Of a stretch of DNA of 11,408 nucleotides, positions 1 to 6,067 are shown one piece after another. Positions within the stretch are counted from its first letter, which is position 1. The number at the start of each line of letters is the position of its first letter. The notes under the pieces were generated by a model. The model ran no database searches. It was given only the letters and a program-made list of their open reading frames with translations, and was not told the DNA's origin. Source of the DNA: Rhodoferax sp. UBA4409 (GTDB taxonomy: Bacteria; Pseudomonadota; Gammaproteobacteria; Burkholderiales; Burkholderiaceae_C); NCBI GenBank assembly GCA_002390825.1, contig DGQR01000144.1, positions 1 through 11,408 on the forward strand, given 5' to 3'. The position numbers were made by a program, and so were the translations under genes.

Positions 1-2145
1 AACAAGGGCGGCCGCTACAAGAGCGACAACTTCTGGATGATGGCCGACACCGGCCCCTGCGGCCCTTGCTCCGAAATCTTCTACGACCACGGTGCCCACA
101 TCCCTGGCGGCCCTCCCGGCAGCCCGGATGAAGACGGCGACCGCTTCATCGAAATCTGGAACAACGTGTTCATGCAGTTCAACATGGACGAGACCGGTGC
201 CGTGACCCCGCTGCCCGCGCCCTGCGTGGACACCGGCATGGGTCTGGAGCGCCTGGCCGCCATCCTCCAACACGTGCACAGCAACTACGAAATCGACCTG
301 TTCGATGCACTGATCAAAGCAGCTTCCCGCGAAACTGGCTGCACCGACTTGAGCAACAAGTCTTTGCGCGTGATTGCCGACCACATCCGCGCCACTGCGT
401 TCTTGGTAAGTGACGGCGTGATTCCGAGCAACGAAGGCCGTGGTTATGTGCAGCGCCGCATCGTGCGCCGCGCCATCCGCCACGGCTACAAGCTGGGCCA
501 GAAGACTCCGTTCTTCCACAAGCTGGTCAAGGACTTGGTGCAGGTCATGGGCGCTGCCTACCCCCACATGGCGTCGCAAGAAGCCCGCATCACCGAAGTG
601 CTGCGCGTGGAAGAAGAGCGCTTTTTTGAAACGCTGGCCACTGGCATGCAAATCCTGGACGAAGCCCTGGCGGGCGGCGTCAAAGTGCTGCCCGGTGAAG
701 TGGCCTTCAAGCTGCACGACACCTATGGTTTCCCGCTCGATTTGTCGGCCGACGTGTGCCGCGAAAACGGTGTGGAAGTCGACAGCGCCGGTTTTACCGC
801 CGCCATGGAGGCGCAAAAGGCCAAGGGCCGCGCAGCCGGCAAGTTCAAGATGGACAAGGCGCTGGAGTACACCGGCGCCGGCAACACCTTCGTGGGCTAT
901 GAGCACCTGACCCAAGCTGCAAAAATCGTAGCGCTCTACGCAGACGGCACGCCGGTTAGCGAGCTAAAGGCGGGGCAAGACGGCGTGTTGGTGCTGGATA
1001 CTACCCCGTTCTACGCCGAGAGCGGCGGCCAGGTGGGCGACGAAGGCGCAGTGTTCTCCGATGCCGGCCTGTTTGAAGTGGGCGATACCCAGAAGATCAA
1101 GGCCGATGTGTTCGGCCACCACGGCACGCTCAAAACCGGCGTTTTGCGCGTCGGCGATGCCGTGACCGCCCATGTCGACGCCGCCAAGCGCGCCGCCACG
1201 GTGCGCAACCACAGCGCCACCCACTTGATGCACAAAGCTCTGCGCGAAGTGCTGGGCGAGCATGTGCAGCAAAAGGGCTCGCTGGTGAATGCCGAGCGCA
1301 CCCGTTTTGACTTCGCGCACAACGCGCCAGTCACTGACGAACAGATCCGCCAGATTGAAGCTATCGTGAACGCGGAAGTGCTGGCCAACGCTGCTGCCCA
1401 AGCGCGCGTCATGGACATCGAGTCGGCCCAGAAAACTGGCGCCATGATGCTGTTCGGCGAAAAATACGGCGAAACCGTGCGGGTGCTGGACATTGGCTCC
1501 AGCCGCGAACTCTGCGGTGGCACGCACGTCCACGCCACCGGGGATATCGGCCTGTTCAAGGTGGTGGGCGAGAGCGGCGTGGCCGCAGGTGTTCGCCGTA
1601 TCGAAGCGGTGACCGGCACCAACGCGCTGAACTACTTGCAGGACCTGGAAGACACCGTGAGCGCTGCCGCTGCGACGCTCAAAACGCCGGTGGCTGAGTT
1701 GGGCAACCGTTTGGGCCAGATGGTGGACCAGGTCAAGGCGCTGGAAAAAGAAATCGCCGCCCTCAAGGGCAAGCTGGCTTCCGCTCAGGGCGACGAGCTG
1801 GTGAGCAGCGCGGTAGAGGTGAACGGTGTCAAAGTACTGGCCGCCAAGCTCGAAGGCGCTGACGCCAAGACCTTGCGCGACACCATGGACAAGCTCAAGG
1901 ACAAGCTCAAGACCGCGGTCATCGTGCTCGGCGCGGTGGATGGCGACAAGGTGCAGATCGCAGCCGGCGTGACCAACGACACCACAGGCAAAGTCAAGGC
2001 CGGTGAACTGGCGAACTTTGTGGCTGGCCAAGTGGGCGGCAAGGGTGGCGGCAAGGCCGACATGGCCATGGCTGGTGGTACCGAGCCTGCCAAGCTGGCT
2101 GGTGCACTGGCCAGTGTGCAAGCCTGGGTGAGTGCCAAGCTCTAA
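1..2145 (+). CDS. alaS: Alanyl-tRNA synthetase, 5'-truncated by window edge
   Basis: Alanine--tRNA ligase charges tRNA-Ala in the cytoplasm and clears mischarged Ser/Gly-tRNA-Ala. The reading frame is open from base 1, so the gene begins outside the window; 714 residues are visible. Class II motif 3 is seen as CVDTGMGLER (visible residues 75-84). The editing domain carries HSATH (404-408) and CGGTH (505-509), which supply the zinc ligands. A coiled-coil-like segment (about 565-590) leads into the C-Ala domain with GGKGGGK (679-685). In E. coli AlaRS (876 residues) the editing HxxxH lies near residue 564, so about 160 N-terminal residues are missing and the full protein would be about 874 residues, a normal length. 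No frameshift or missing key residue is seen in the visible part. A hairpin with a T-run follows the stop codon. The family assignment is secure. Confidence 0.98.
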   Translation, partial: NKGGRYKSDNFWMMADTGPCGPCSEIFYDHGAHIPGGPPGSPDEDGDRFIEIWNNVFMQFNMDETGAVTPLPAPCVDTGMGLERLAAILQHVHSNYEIDLFDALIKAASRETGCTDLSNKSLRVIADHIRATAFLVSDGVIPSNEGRGYVQRRIVRRAIRHGYKLGQKTPFFHKLVKDLVQVMGAAYPHMASQEARITEVLRVEEERFFETLATGMQILDEALAGGVKVLPGEVAFKLHDTYGFPLDLSADVCRENGVEVDSAGFTAAMEAQKAKGRAAGKFKMDKALEYTGAGNTFVGYEHLTQAAKIVALYADGTPVSELKAGQDGVLVLDTTPFYAESGGQVGDEGAVFSDAGLFEVGDTQKIKADVFGHHGTLKTGVLRVGDAVTAHVDAAKRAATVRNHSATHLMHKALREVLGEHVQQKGSLVNAERTRFDFAHNAPVTDEQIRQIEAIVNAEVLANAAAQARVMDIESAQKTGAMMLFGEKYGETVRVLDIGSSRELCGGTHVHATGDIGLFKVVGESGVAAGVRRIEAVTGTNALNYLQDLEDTVSAAAATLKTPVAELGNRLGQMVDQVKALEKEIAALKGKLASAQGDELVSSAVEVNGVKVLAAKLEGADAKTLRDTMDKLKDKLKTAVIVLGAVDGDKVQIAAGVTNDTTGKVKAGELANFVAGQVGGKGGGKADMAMAGGTEPAKLAGALASVQAWVSAKL

Positions 2146-2150
2146 CGACT

Positions 2151-2180
2151 TTGAACTAATACGGTTTAATCCGCTATCAA
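2151..2180 (+). promoter_or_regulatory. Weak candidate promoter for the TlpA-like gene
   Basis: TTGAAC (2151-2156) and TATCAA (2175-2180) are spaced by 18 bases, each matching four of six positions of the sigma-70 consensus. If used, transcription would start near 2187, at the foot of the hairpin behind alaS. The downstream gene would then carry this hairpin as its leader. This is pattern matching only; the gene needs some promoter if the terminator works, but this one is not proven. Confidence 0.2.
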
Positions 2181-2186
2181 AATGAG

Positions 2187-2228
2187 AGCTGCTCGCGCAC
2201 ACTTTATGGGCGCTAGCAGCTTTTTTTT
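2187..2228 (+). terminator. Rho-independent terminator of alaS (repeat-like hairpin)
   Basis: Bases 2187-2198 pair with 2210-2221, giving a 12-bp stem with one mismatch (arms start AGCTGCT and end AGCAGCT) and an 11-base loop. An 8-base T-run follows (2221-2228). The stem begins 42 bases after the alaS stop. The sequence just before it (CTATCAAAATGAG, 2174-2186) plus the stem resembles a short dispersed hairpin repeat that I recall being abundant between genes of Comamonadaceae; that link is from memory. The T-run directly abuts the ATG of the next gene. Confidence 0.8.
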
Positions 2229-2780
2229 ATGAAAATGCCGACGCGTCGTCGTCAACTGCTCATTCTGGGGGCGGGTGTCTGTGTCTCACCGGCGTGGGCG
2301 GCCGGTGCGCCGGGTACAGGCCCCGGGTTCGATGTGCAAGCCTGGCCCGCAAAAAGTGGTGTGCCAGCCATCCCCTCGGCTGATCAGACAGTGCAGCCGT
2401 GGAGCCTGCCGTCACTGCGCGGCAAAGCCGTGTTGCTGAATTTCTGGGCCAGTTGGTGTGAGCCATGCCGCGCCGAAATGCCGGCTTTGCAAGCACTTGC
2501 GGCGCGTGAACAGGCGCAGCTCGCAGTATTGACGATCAATCTCAAAGAGAGCCCTGAGGCGATTGCACGCTTCGTGCAAATCAGCGGCTTGAGCTTGCCC
2601 GTGTTGCGCGACCCACAAGGCGATACGGCCCGCGCCTGGGGCGTGCGCATCTATCCGTCAACCGTGCTGATCGACCGTGATGGCGTTCCGCGTGCCACGG
2701 TGCGTGGAGCCCTGGATTGGGCAGGTGCAGAGGGCGAGGCGCTCTGGCGCCCCTTGCTTCAGCCAGCGCGCAAACGCTGA
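2229..2780 (+). CDS. TlpA/ResA-type periplasmic thioredoxin-fold protein
   Basis: A 183-residue secreted protein of the TlpA/ResA/AhpC-TSA superfamily. The active site is WCEPC (residues 76-80, redox Cys77 and Cys80) and the cis-proline site is YPS (142-144). The N-terminus (residues 1-25) is a signal peptide: basic TRRRQLL, a hydrophobic LILGAGVCV core, and a probable cleavage after AWA or AWAA. TRRRQLL fits a Tat-like twin-arginine pattern, though Sec export is equally possible. In this family such proteins reduce disulfides of apocytochrome c or other envelope proteins, or cytochrome oxidase assembly factors; the client here cannot be told. The start at 2229 is chosen because it yields a complete signal peptide, although there is no Shine-Dalgarno sequence, only the T-run of the alaS terminator. 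ATG at 2235 is an alternative. The last 22 bases overlap the convergent thioredoxin gene. Confidence 0.92.
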   Translation: MKMPTRRRQLLILGAGVCVSPAWAAGAPGTGPGFDVQAWPAKSGVPAIPSADQTVQPWSLPSLRGKAVLLNFWASWCEPCRAEMPALQALAAREQAQLAVLTINLKESPEAIARFVQISGLSLPVLRDPQGDTARAWGVRIYPSTVLIDRDGVPRATVRGALDWAGAEGEALWRPLLQPARKR

Positions 2781-3115
2781 ACCAAAGCCTGCACTTCAGC
2801 GTCCTTCACCGCGGCAGCATCGACGCTGGCACTCGAGCTGATGAGTCTGCGCAAGGTCTCGAGGTGGGGCGTCACGGTTCCGAAAAAGCGGGCGCTCTGT
2901 CCCTGGGCCACCAAAAGCGTCGGGAAATTTTCGACCTCGATCGGGTCGACCAGGTCGGACTGGTCTTCGACATCCACCCATACAAACCGGGCCCCGGCAA
3001 ACTCGGACTGCAGGGCGGTGAACAGCGGTTGGTATTCAGTACAAGTGCCGCACCACTGGGCGCACAGGCAAACGACCAGCAGGTCGGGGGTAGGTAGATC
3101 GGTGGGAAATGACAT
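2759..3115 (-). CDS. Cytoplasmic thioredoxin family protein (WCGTC active site)
   Basis: A 118-residue single-domain thioredoxin-fold protein without a signal peptide, so cytoplasmic. The active site is WCGTC (residues 21-25), differing from classical thioredoxin WCGPC by Thr for Pro; this position tunes redox potential in the family. The cis-proline loop is FPT (64-66), and VDVED (47-51) matches the thioredoxin strand that ends in an acidic turn. Two further cysteines (16 and 18) lie just before the active site. It probably acts as a thiol-disulfide oxidoreductase with an unknown client; it is not the main trxA, whose motif would be WCGPC. The ATG at 3115 gives a normal N-terminus, with no strong Shine-Dalgarno. 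The gene converges with the TlpA-like gene, overlapping it by 22 bases, and diverges from fpr. Confidence 0.9.
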   Translation of the reverse strand: MSFPTDLPTPDLLVVCLCAQWCGTCTEYQPLFTALQSEFAGARFVWVDVEDQSDLVDPIEVENFPTLLVAQGQSARFFGTVTPHLETLRRLISSSASVDAAAVKDAEVQALVQRLRAG

Positions 3116-3173
3116 GCGCTGGCTAATGACTCAAATCAATATCGATATAACAGGCTGCAGGGGTATGAAGTTT

Positions 3174-3208
3174 TACAATATAGGGTTTCGCCCTAGGCCA
3201 TTGTGGCC
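3174..3208 (+). promoter_or_regulatory. Candidate -10 box and paired small hairpins upstream of fpr
   Basis: TACAAT (3174-3179) matches five of six bases of the sigma-70 -10 box; no good -35 is found 16-18 bases upstream. It is followed at once by two adjacent perfect inverted repeats, TAGGG-TTTCG-CCCTA (3181-3195) and GGCCA-TTG-TGGCC (3196-3208). They could be operator half-sites over the start of transcription or a structured leader for fpr. A 10-bp palindrome, ATATCGATAT (3139-3148), lies further upstream in the same divergent gap. Function is inferred from position only. Confidence 0.35.
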
Positions 3209-3248
3209 GAACCGGTGTTCCCCATTCCGACCCTGAAGCAAGGCCCCC

Positions 3249-4025
3249 ATGAGTGCATTTCTGGAAGAAACAGTTTTAAGCGTACACCACTGGACAGACC
3301 GCCTGTTCAGCTTTACCACCACGCGTGACCCTGCGCTGCGCTTCTCGAATGGCCATTTCACCATGATCGGGCTGATGCAAGACAACGGCAAACCACTGCT
3401 GCGCGCGTACTCCATCGTGAGTGCCAACTATGAAGAGCACCTCGAGTTTTTGAGCATCAAGGTGCAAGACGGCCCGCTGACCTCCAAGCTCCAGCACATC
3501 AAGGTCGGCGACAAGATTGTGATCGGCCGCAAGCCCACCGGTACTTTGTTGATCGATTACCTCTTGCCCGGCAAAAACCTGTACCTGCTGGGCAGCGGTA
3601 CCGGACTGGCCCCATTTTTGAGCGTGGCCCGTGACCCTGAGACCTACGAAAAGTTTGAAAAAGTGATCGTGGTGCACGGTGTGCGCGAAGTCAAAGAGCT
3701 GGCCTATTACGACTACTTCAAGAACGAGCTGCCCAAGCACGAGTTCTTGGGTGAAATGGTCAGCAAGCAAATGCTCTACTACCCCACGGTGACCCGTGAG
3801 GCATTCGAGCATCAAGGCCGCATCACCACGCTGATCGAATCCAACCAGTTGCCGGCCGACCTGGGCTTGCCACCGCTGGACCCCGCAACAGACCGCATCA
3901 TGATCTGCGGCAGCCCCGGCTTGAACAAGGATATGCGCGAGATTCTGGATGCCAAAGGCTTCAAGGAAGGCAACACCACCACCCCGGGCGACTATGTGGT
4001 GGAGCGCGCGTTCGTCGAACAATAA
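3249..4025 (+). CDS. fpr: Ferredoxin/flavodoxin--NADP+ reductase
   Basis: FAD enzyme exchanging electrons between NADPH and ferredoxin or flavodoxin in the cytoplasm, feeding Fe-S cluster assembly, reductive biosynthesis and the oxidative-stress response. The 258 residues carry the FAD-binding RAYS (52-55), the NADP-binding GSGTGLAPF (115-123), CGSPG (220-224) and the C-terminal VERAFVEQ. This tail, with Ala-Phe followed by three residues, fits the bacterial FPR subclass typified by Azotobacter and Rhodobacter enzymes, not the E. coli type. Length is normal. An AAGG Shine-Dalgarno-like stretch (3239-3243) precedes the ATG. The gene is monocistronic: it diverges from the thioredoxin gene and ends at a bidirectional terminator. 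Its neighbour being a thioredoxin is consistent with, but does not prove, shared redox control. Confidence 0.97.
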   Translation: MSAFLEETVLSVHHWTDRLFSFTTTRDPALRFSNGHFTMIGLMQDNGKPLLRAYSIVSANYEEHLEFLSIKVQDGPLTSKLQHIKVGDKIVIGRKPTGTLLIDYLLPGKNLYLLGSGTGLAPFLSVARDPETYEKFEKVIVVHGVREVKELAYYDYFKNELPKHEFLGEMVSKQMLYYPTVTREAFEHQGRITTLIESNQLPADLGLPPLDPATDRIMICGSPGLNKDMREILDAKGFKEGNTTTPGDYVVERAFVEQ

Positions 4026-4056
4026 ACACCGGTGGCTCAAAGAGCCCTGCTGTAGC

Positions 4057-4085
4057 AAAAAAGGCCTGCTTGCAGGCCTTTTTTT
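4057..4085. terminator. Bidirectional terminator between fpr and the convergent operon
   Basis: GGCCTG (4063-4068) pairs with CAGGCC (4073-4078) around the loop CTTG, flanked by six A on the left (4057-4062) and seven T on the right (4079-4085). It reads as a Rho-independent terminator in both directions. It would end fpr on the plus strand and the three-gene operon on the minus strand. The TAA stop of the last operon gene (4084-4086) sits inside the T-run. Confidence 0.92.
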
Positions 4086-4347
4086 ATGCCTGCCGGGTGT
4101 GGCTGGCGCGGTGCCGTTGCACAGCCGGTGATCGCAAAGCCAGGTGTTTGGTGGTGCGGCCTGCCATGCGCTTGCGCCACATTCGGAAAGAGCTGGCTTT
4201 CATGCGCTTGCGCATCAGGTCTACCACCGCTGACTCATTCAGACCGAACTGCGCTTCAATCGCCTCGAACGCGGTGCGGTCCTCCCACGCCATTTCCACG
4301 ATGCGTGAAATGTCGGACTCGCTTAAAGGCACCTGGAGTCGACTCAT
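4084..4347 (-). CDS. TIGR03643/DUF2805 family protein
   Basis: An 87-residue protein of the conserved TIGR03643 (DUF2805) family, whose function is unknown. The family signature is visible: SESDISRIVEMAWEDR (residues 9-24), then FEAIEAQFGL (27-36), VDLMRKRMK (42-50), SSFRMWRKRMAGR (52-64) and TKH (66-68). The pattern of an acidic helical first half and a very basic second half with a helix-turn-helix-like spacing suggests nucleic-acid binding, but this is inference. The basic tail (70-87) is not conserved in the family as I recall it. It is soluble, with no signal peptide. Its ATG overlaps the stop of the DUF3429 gene (ATGA), so translation is probably coupled, and it is last in a three-gene operon that ends in the bidirectional terminator. 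Confidence 0.9.
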   Translation of the reverse strand: MSRLQVPLSESDISRIVEMAWEDRTAFEAIEAQFGLNESAVVDLMRKRMKASSFRMWRKRMAGRTTKHLALRSPAVQRHRASHTRQA

Positions 4348-4796
4348 ACCGCCAGGCTCCCTGCCAGCAGGCTAAGAGCCGCAGCCAAGGTCAAGTGGAG
4401 GCGCATCGGTAGCCAGGGTGACAAGCCATAGGCAGGGTAGCTGCGGCGGTCTACTGCCAAACACATGCCCAACAACAGAGCCAGTGTGACCAGGCCCTGC
4501 GCTGCAGGCAGCAGCAGGGCTACCCATGCCACCAAGCTAGGGAATACCCCCCACACAAACGGGCCCGGTTGAGGCGTCAGCACTCCGCGCATGGCCAATC
4601 CCCAATGGATGGCACCCATGAAACTCGCGATGGTGGCGCCGTAGGCTAGCAAGGCTGACGCGGCGTGGCCGCGGTAGGCGGTGGGCGCCAGCCATGTCGC
4701 AGCGGCGAGCGCCACAAATGGCAATGCACCGGCATAGCCCAAGCGGGCAGCCCACCGTGGCAAGGGCAGGGCGGTAGAGGGGGTTGCCGCTGTCAT
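4344..4796 (-). CDS. DUF3429 family inner-membrane protein
   Basis: A 150-residue integral membrane protein of the DUF3429 family, function unknown. Five hydrophobic segments are seen at about residues 18-37, 46-68, 80-97, 101-115 and 132-149. The second holds the family-type motif SFMGAIHWG (58-66). It has no recognisable catalytic motif. The ATG at 4796 overlaps the stop of the upstream Cys-rich gene as ATGA, and its own stop overlaps the start of the TIGR03643 gene in the same way. Such double coupling suggests the three products are made in matched amounts. Role unknown. Confidence 0.9.
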   Translation of the reverse strand: MTAATPSTALPLPRWAARLGYAGALPFVALAAATWLAPTAYRGHAASALLAYGATIASFMGAIHWGLAMRGVLTPQPGPFVWGVFPSLVAWVALLLPAAQGLVTLALLLGMCLAVDRRSYPAYGLSPWLPMRLHLTLAAALSLLAGSLAV

Positions 4797-4969
4797 GGTC
4801 CGCCGTCCTCAGTGTCTGGGTCGATCTTGTTGCTGACAGGGGTTGCCAGTTCTGGTGACCCGGGGCGGCACATGGCGGTGCCATTCCATTGCTGGCCGCA
4901 CCAGCAGAGGCCTTCGTCGTTGATGATGCAGGTGCCGGTTCCGCAGCAGCGTTCGTCGTCGTTGTCCAT
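4793..4969 (-). CDS. 58-residue cysteine-rich protein, first gene of a coupled operon
   Basis: I do not recognise a named family. The product has 58 residues with six cysteines at positions 8, 9, 14, 22, 24 and 34, in the pattern CC-x4-C-x7-C-x-C-x9-C. The core is RCCGTGTCII (7-16) and CWCGQQWNG (22-30). The N-terminus is acidic (MDNDDE) and the C-terminal 20 residues look unstructured. No signal peptide is seen. The cysteines could bind zinc or an Fe-S cluster, or form disulfides; none can be told from sequence. ATG at 4969 is chosen because AGGA lies eight bases upstream (plus-strand 4978-4981), and the reading frame further upstream is antisense to DUF2237. The stop overlaps the DUF3429 start (ATGA), strong support that this short frame is translated. 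Confidence 0.8.
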   Translation of the reverse strand: MDNDDERCCGTGTCIINDEGLCWCGQQWNGTAMCRPGSPELATPVSNKIDPDTEDGGP

Positions 4970-5006
4970 GGTCGGGTCCTGAATAGCCGTAAGTACAAAA
5001 GTTGCT

Positions 5007-5019
5007 TGCCACTGTGGCA
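5007..5019. promoter_or_regulatory. 13-bp palindrome in the divergent gap, candidate operator
   Basis: TGCCAC-T-GTGGCA is a perfect 6+1+6 palindrome in the 135-base gap between the minus-strand operon (start 4969) and DUF2237 (start 5105). A second, GC-only inverted repeat, GCCCCC (5053-5058) with GGGGGC (5069-5074), lies nearer DUF2237. No convincing -35/-10 pair is seen for either direction. A shared operator is plausible from position, but unproven. Confidence 0.35.
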
Positions 5020-5104
5020 GCATTCGGTGCCCTGTATTTTGTGGGAATCGGCGCCCCCCCGTGTCCTTGGGGGCCATTGTTTGTTGTCTGAAAGCGAGTC
5101 GAGA

Positions 5105-5464
5105 ATGTCCGCCCTGAATGTTTTGGGCACTGCCCTGCAAGCCTGCTCGTTTGACCCGCTGACCGGGTTCTTCCGCGATGGCTGCTGCAATACGGATGCA
5201 CACGACCATGGCACCCATGTGGTGTGTGCCAAGGTCACTGCAGACTTTTTGGCCTATTCGCTGCAGCGCGGCAATGACCTGAGCACGCCGCGCCCGGAAT
5301 ACCGCTTCGTGGGGCTGCGCCCCGGTGACCGCTGGTGCTTGTGCGTGAACCGCTGGCTGGAAGCGCTCCAGGCCGGAGTAGCGCCACCCGTGCACCTCGA
5401 GGCGACCCACGCCAAAGCGCTGGAGCGGGTCAGTCTGGAGCAACTCCGGGAATACGCCTTGTAA
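5105..5464 (+). CDS. DUF2237 family cysteine-rich protein
   Basis: A 119-residue protein matching the DUF2237 family, function unknown. Signature blocks are NVLGTALQAC (5-14), DPLTGFFRDGCC (17-28), HVVCA (38-42), GNDLSTPRPEY (56-66), GLRPGDRWCLC (70-80), RW (83-84) and APPVHLEATH (93-102). Six cysteines (14, 27, 28, 41, 78, 80) and several histidines could bind a metal. In the family the length is about 120 residues, so this copy is intact. It is cytoplasmic, with no signal peptide. ATG at 5105 is chosen because it gives the family N-terminus; the open frame upstream is antisense to the Cys-rich gene. The Shine-Dalgarno is weak (GAG at 5101-5103). It is divergent from the three-gene operon and 52 bases ahead of the lipocalin gene. 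Confidence 0.92.
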   Translation: MSALNVLGTALQACSFDPLTGFFRDGCCNTDAHDHGTHVVCAKVTADFLAYSLQRGNDLSTPRPEYRFVGLRPGDRWCLCVNRWLEALQAGVAPPVHLEATHAKALERVSLEQLREYAL

Positions 5465-5516
5465 AACTGTTCGCTGCAGCCCAGATGCGGGCCGCGCACC
5501 CGTGCATACTGCCCCC

Positions 5517-6065
5517 ATGAAAAACCTATTGCTTACTTGGTATGGTGCTGCAATCCTGGCCATGGGAACTGCCATGGCCCACGCCCAACCAACGGCCTTG
5601 CAGCCGATTGCGTCGCTCGATGTGCCCCGCTACATGGGCACTTGGTACGAGATTGCCAAGTACCCCAACAGCTTTCAAAAAAAGTGCGTGCGCAATACCC
5701 GCGCCGACTATCAGGCCCAGCCGGACGGCTCTGTGCAGGTGCTGAACCGATGTATCACGGCGGATGGCCAGACGACCGAGGCTTTGGGGGCCGCCCGCCA
5801 AGTGGGCCCTGCCAACTCACCGAAGCTGCAAGTGCGCTTTGCGCCGGCGTGGTTGTCTTTCCTGCCCATGGTCTGGGGTGACTACTGGGTGATTGATCTG
5901 GATCCGCAATACCAGCTGGTGGCCGTGAGCGAGCCCAAGCGCGAATACTTGTGGGTGCTGTCCCGTAGCCCCAAGGTAGAGTCAGCGGCATACCAGGCCT
6001 TGCTGACCCGGTTGGGTCAGCAAGGGTTTGATCTGAAACGTTTGGAACTGAGCCCCCAGGAGTGA
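5517..6065 (+). CDS. blc: Periplasmic bacterial lipocalin (Blc type)
   Basis: A 182-residue lipocalin of the Blc/apolipoprotein D branch, which binds lipids or fatty acids in the envelope. Conserved regions are GTWYEIAKYP (41-50), YWVIDLDPQY with AVSEP (123-140) and LWVLSRSP (145-152). Cys57 and Cys79 lie where a disulfide is possible. The N-terminus is a Sec signal peptide with probable cleavage at AHA-Q (23/24). There is no lipobox cysteine, so unlike E. coli Blc this looks like a soluble periplasmic protein, not an outer-membrane lipoprotein. ATG at 5517 gives a clean signal peptide; an in-frame GTG at 5502 would add five residues and neither has a clear Shine-Dalgarno. The next gene starts two bases after its stop, with its ribosome site inside this gene's end. 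Confidence 0.93.
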   Translation: MKNLLLTWYGAAILAMGTAMAHAQPTALQPIASLDVPRYMGTWYEIAKYPNSFQKKCVRNTRADYQAQPDGSVQVLNRCITADGQTTEALGAARQVGPANSPKLQVRFAPAWLSFLPMVWGDYWVIDLDPQYQLVAVSEPKREYLWVLSRSPKVESAAYQALLTRLGQQGFDLKRLELSPQE

Positions 6066-6067
6066 GC

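Noticed and set aside
927..940. CGTAG-CGCT-CTACG inverted repeat after an A-run in alaS, first taken for a second copy of the intergenic repeat.
   Set aside because: It is short, lies in coding sequence where the protein (AAKIVALYADG) is normal for AlaRS, and does not match the repeat beyond a few bases.
964..2202. 412-codon minus-strand open frame across alaS.
   Set aside because: It is antisense to well-conserved AlaRS coding sequence, its translation is rich in His/Gly/Ala without family features, and it runs through the terminator hairpin.
3276..4058. 260-codon minus-strand open frame across fpr.
   Set aside because: It is the shadow of fpr with no recognisable domain or ribosome site.
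4889..5104. Upstream extension of the DUF2237 frame by 72 codons.
   Set aside because: It is antisense to the Cys-rich gene and crosses the divergent promoter gap; the family N-terminus begins at the ATG at 5105.
4970..5575. Upstream extension of the Cys-rich frame to a 260-residue protein.
   Set aside because: The extra part is antisense to DUF2237; the ATG at 4969 has a properly spaced AGGA.
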